A stretch of 64,000 nt of DNA from Parapedobacter sp964498395 (GTDB taxonomy: Bacteria > Bacteroidota > Bacteroidia > Sphingobacteriales > Sphingobacteriaceae). Shown here piece after piece: positions 63,189 to 64,000 of the stretch. The notes under the pieces are model-generated. The model did no database searches. It saw only the letters and a program-made list of their open reading frames with translations, and was not told where the DNA came from. Made by a program: the position numbers and the translations under genes. Where the stretch lies: contig CAZCHE010000003.1 of NCBI GenBank assembly GCA_964498395.1, positions 310,001 through 374,000 of the forward strand, written 5' to 3'. Position 1 is the stretch's first letter; every line of letters begins with the position of its first letter.

Positions 63189-64000
63189 ATGAAACACTTG
63201 ATTATCCCAGTCTCTTTTGCCGTCGCGCTAATGGGTTGTACCGGCAACCAAGGTAACGACTCCACTGAAACACCGGTCACTCCGGAGCTCACTTTTTCTT
63301 GGAAAACAGACACCCTATTCACAGGTTCTGAGTCAACGTTATATGACCCCTCCGGTGATGTTATTTATGTATCATCCGGCAACACCAATTCCGGCGAAAA
63401 GGATAATGACGGGTTCATCTCTGTCATCAATACAGATGGCACCGTTCGCGACCTCAAATGGGTGGAAGGTGACCTACATGCGCCAAAGGGAATGGCCATA
63501 CTCCAAGGCAAACTATATGTCACCGATATTGACGCGGTAAAAGTAATCGACCTGGCTTCCGCTACCATCGAAAAAGTCATTCCCGTGGAAAACGCCGTCT
63601 TCCTGAACGACGTGGCTACCGATGGGCAGCAGATCTATTTCTCCGATATGCGGGCAAACACGATTTATGCGCTCACAACCGACGGCGATTACACAGCGAT
63701 CGTGACCGACGCCCCCAATGTCAATGGACTCGAACACTATGACGGCCACCTTTATGCACTAGATAAGGATGGACTGAAGAAATTCAGCGATGACGGCAAT
63801 TATACCCAAGAACTGATTAATGCCGAAGTGACCGGAGGCGATGGCTTGGTTATCCTTAACGATTCTACATTTGTGGCGAGCAGATGGCACGGCGAGATTT
63901 TCCTTGTCCGGGGTAATGAAACCACCGTGATACTCAATACGCAAGCGGAAAAGTCCAATACCGCGGATATCGGTTTTGTGCCGGGGAAAAACCTGGTTAT
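63189..64000 (+). CDS. SMP-30-like beta-propeller lipoprotein (3' end off window)
   Basis: The visible 270 residues start with a lipoprotein signal ending ALMGC (Cys 17). Repeated blades follow: VIYVSSGNTNSGEKDNDGFI, HAPKGMAILQGKLYVTDI, FLNDVATDGQQIYFSDM and NGLEHYDGHLYALD. This resembles SMP-30/gluconolactonase-like propellers. The frame stays open to the right edge. Enzymatic activity cannot be judged from this part. Confidence 0.8.
   Translation, partial: MKHLIIPVSFAVALMGCTGNQGNDSTETPVTPELTFSWKTDTLFTGSESTLYDPSGDVIYVSSGNTNSGEKDNDGFISVINTDGTVRDLKWVEGDLHAPKGMAILQGKLYVTDIDAVKVIDLASATIEKVIPVENAVFLNDVATDGQQIYFSDMRANTIYALTTDGDYTAIVTDAPNVNGLEHYDGHLYALDKDGLKKFSDDGNYTQELINAEVTGGDGLVILNDSTFVASRWHGEIFLVRGNETTVILNTQAEKSNTADIGFVPGKNLV

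Overview
The window looks like chromosomal DNA of a Bacteroidota bacterium, most likely a sphingobacterium (Sphingobacteriaceae-like). Supporting signs are promoters of the TAnnTTTG type in front of many genes and almost no Shine-Dalgarno sequences. Family-restricted proteins also fit: DUF3078, DUF5606, DUF3098, a gliding-motility-type C-terminal (CHU_C) domain, and a DnaE with an N-terminal proofreading exonuclease. I cannot name the species from sequence alone.

Layout. 1-10461 (minus) is a giant secreted repeat protein whose C-terminus lies beyond the left edge. A 1 kb gap separates it from a divergent P-loop ATPase with a DNA-binding-like N-terminus (11480-13984). 14002-20418 (minus) holds a small membrane protein, ribonuclease Y, a 6S-like RNA, zapA, a coiled-coil gene, pheT and radC. 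20626-23288 holds a cyclophilin, DUF5606, an unlisted 40-residue membrane peptide, rlmH and a DUF3078 protein. 23368-26389 (minus) holds ftsB/divIC, eno and carA. 26802-29639 (plus) is a three-gene secreted cluster related in fold and promoter motif to the giant protein. 29690-34024 (minus) holds ywbE, a Dabb lipoprotein, rseP, dxr and a membrane protein. 34025-34916 holds repeats and tRNA-Ala(GGC). Next come a dipeptidyl peptidase IV, a DUF6364/PIN toxin-antitoxin pair and leuS. 40786-47121 is an RND efflux locus in which pump and outer-membrane factor are one reading frame. 47225-50901 is ftsX-DUF3098-uppP-truB-ribF. After that come a PurF-like enzyme, an ammonium transporter, an SRPBCC and a DinB protein, dnaE, trxA, rpoN and a truncated beta-propeller lipoprotein.

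Most genes are housekeeping: tRNA charging, cell division, envelope lipid carriers, isoprenoids, replication and redox. The accessory parts are the two adhesin loci, the efflux fusion and the toxin-antitoxin pair. The best candidate for an undescribed system is the pair of adhesin loci. They share a beta-rich module and an ATGAA-NN-AAATGAACAA promoter motif placed 22 bp from the start-proximal element. One locus lies head to head with a STAND-like ATPase that could be its regulator. Other points of note are a 6S-like RNA downstream of zapA, an internal lipobox that could split the efflux fusion, and purine-rich tandem repeats that abut stop codons in the sense orientation.
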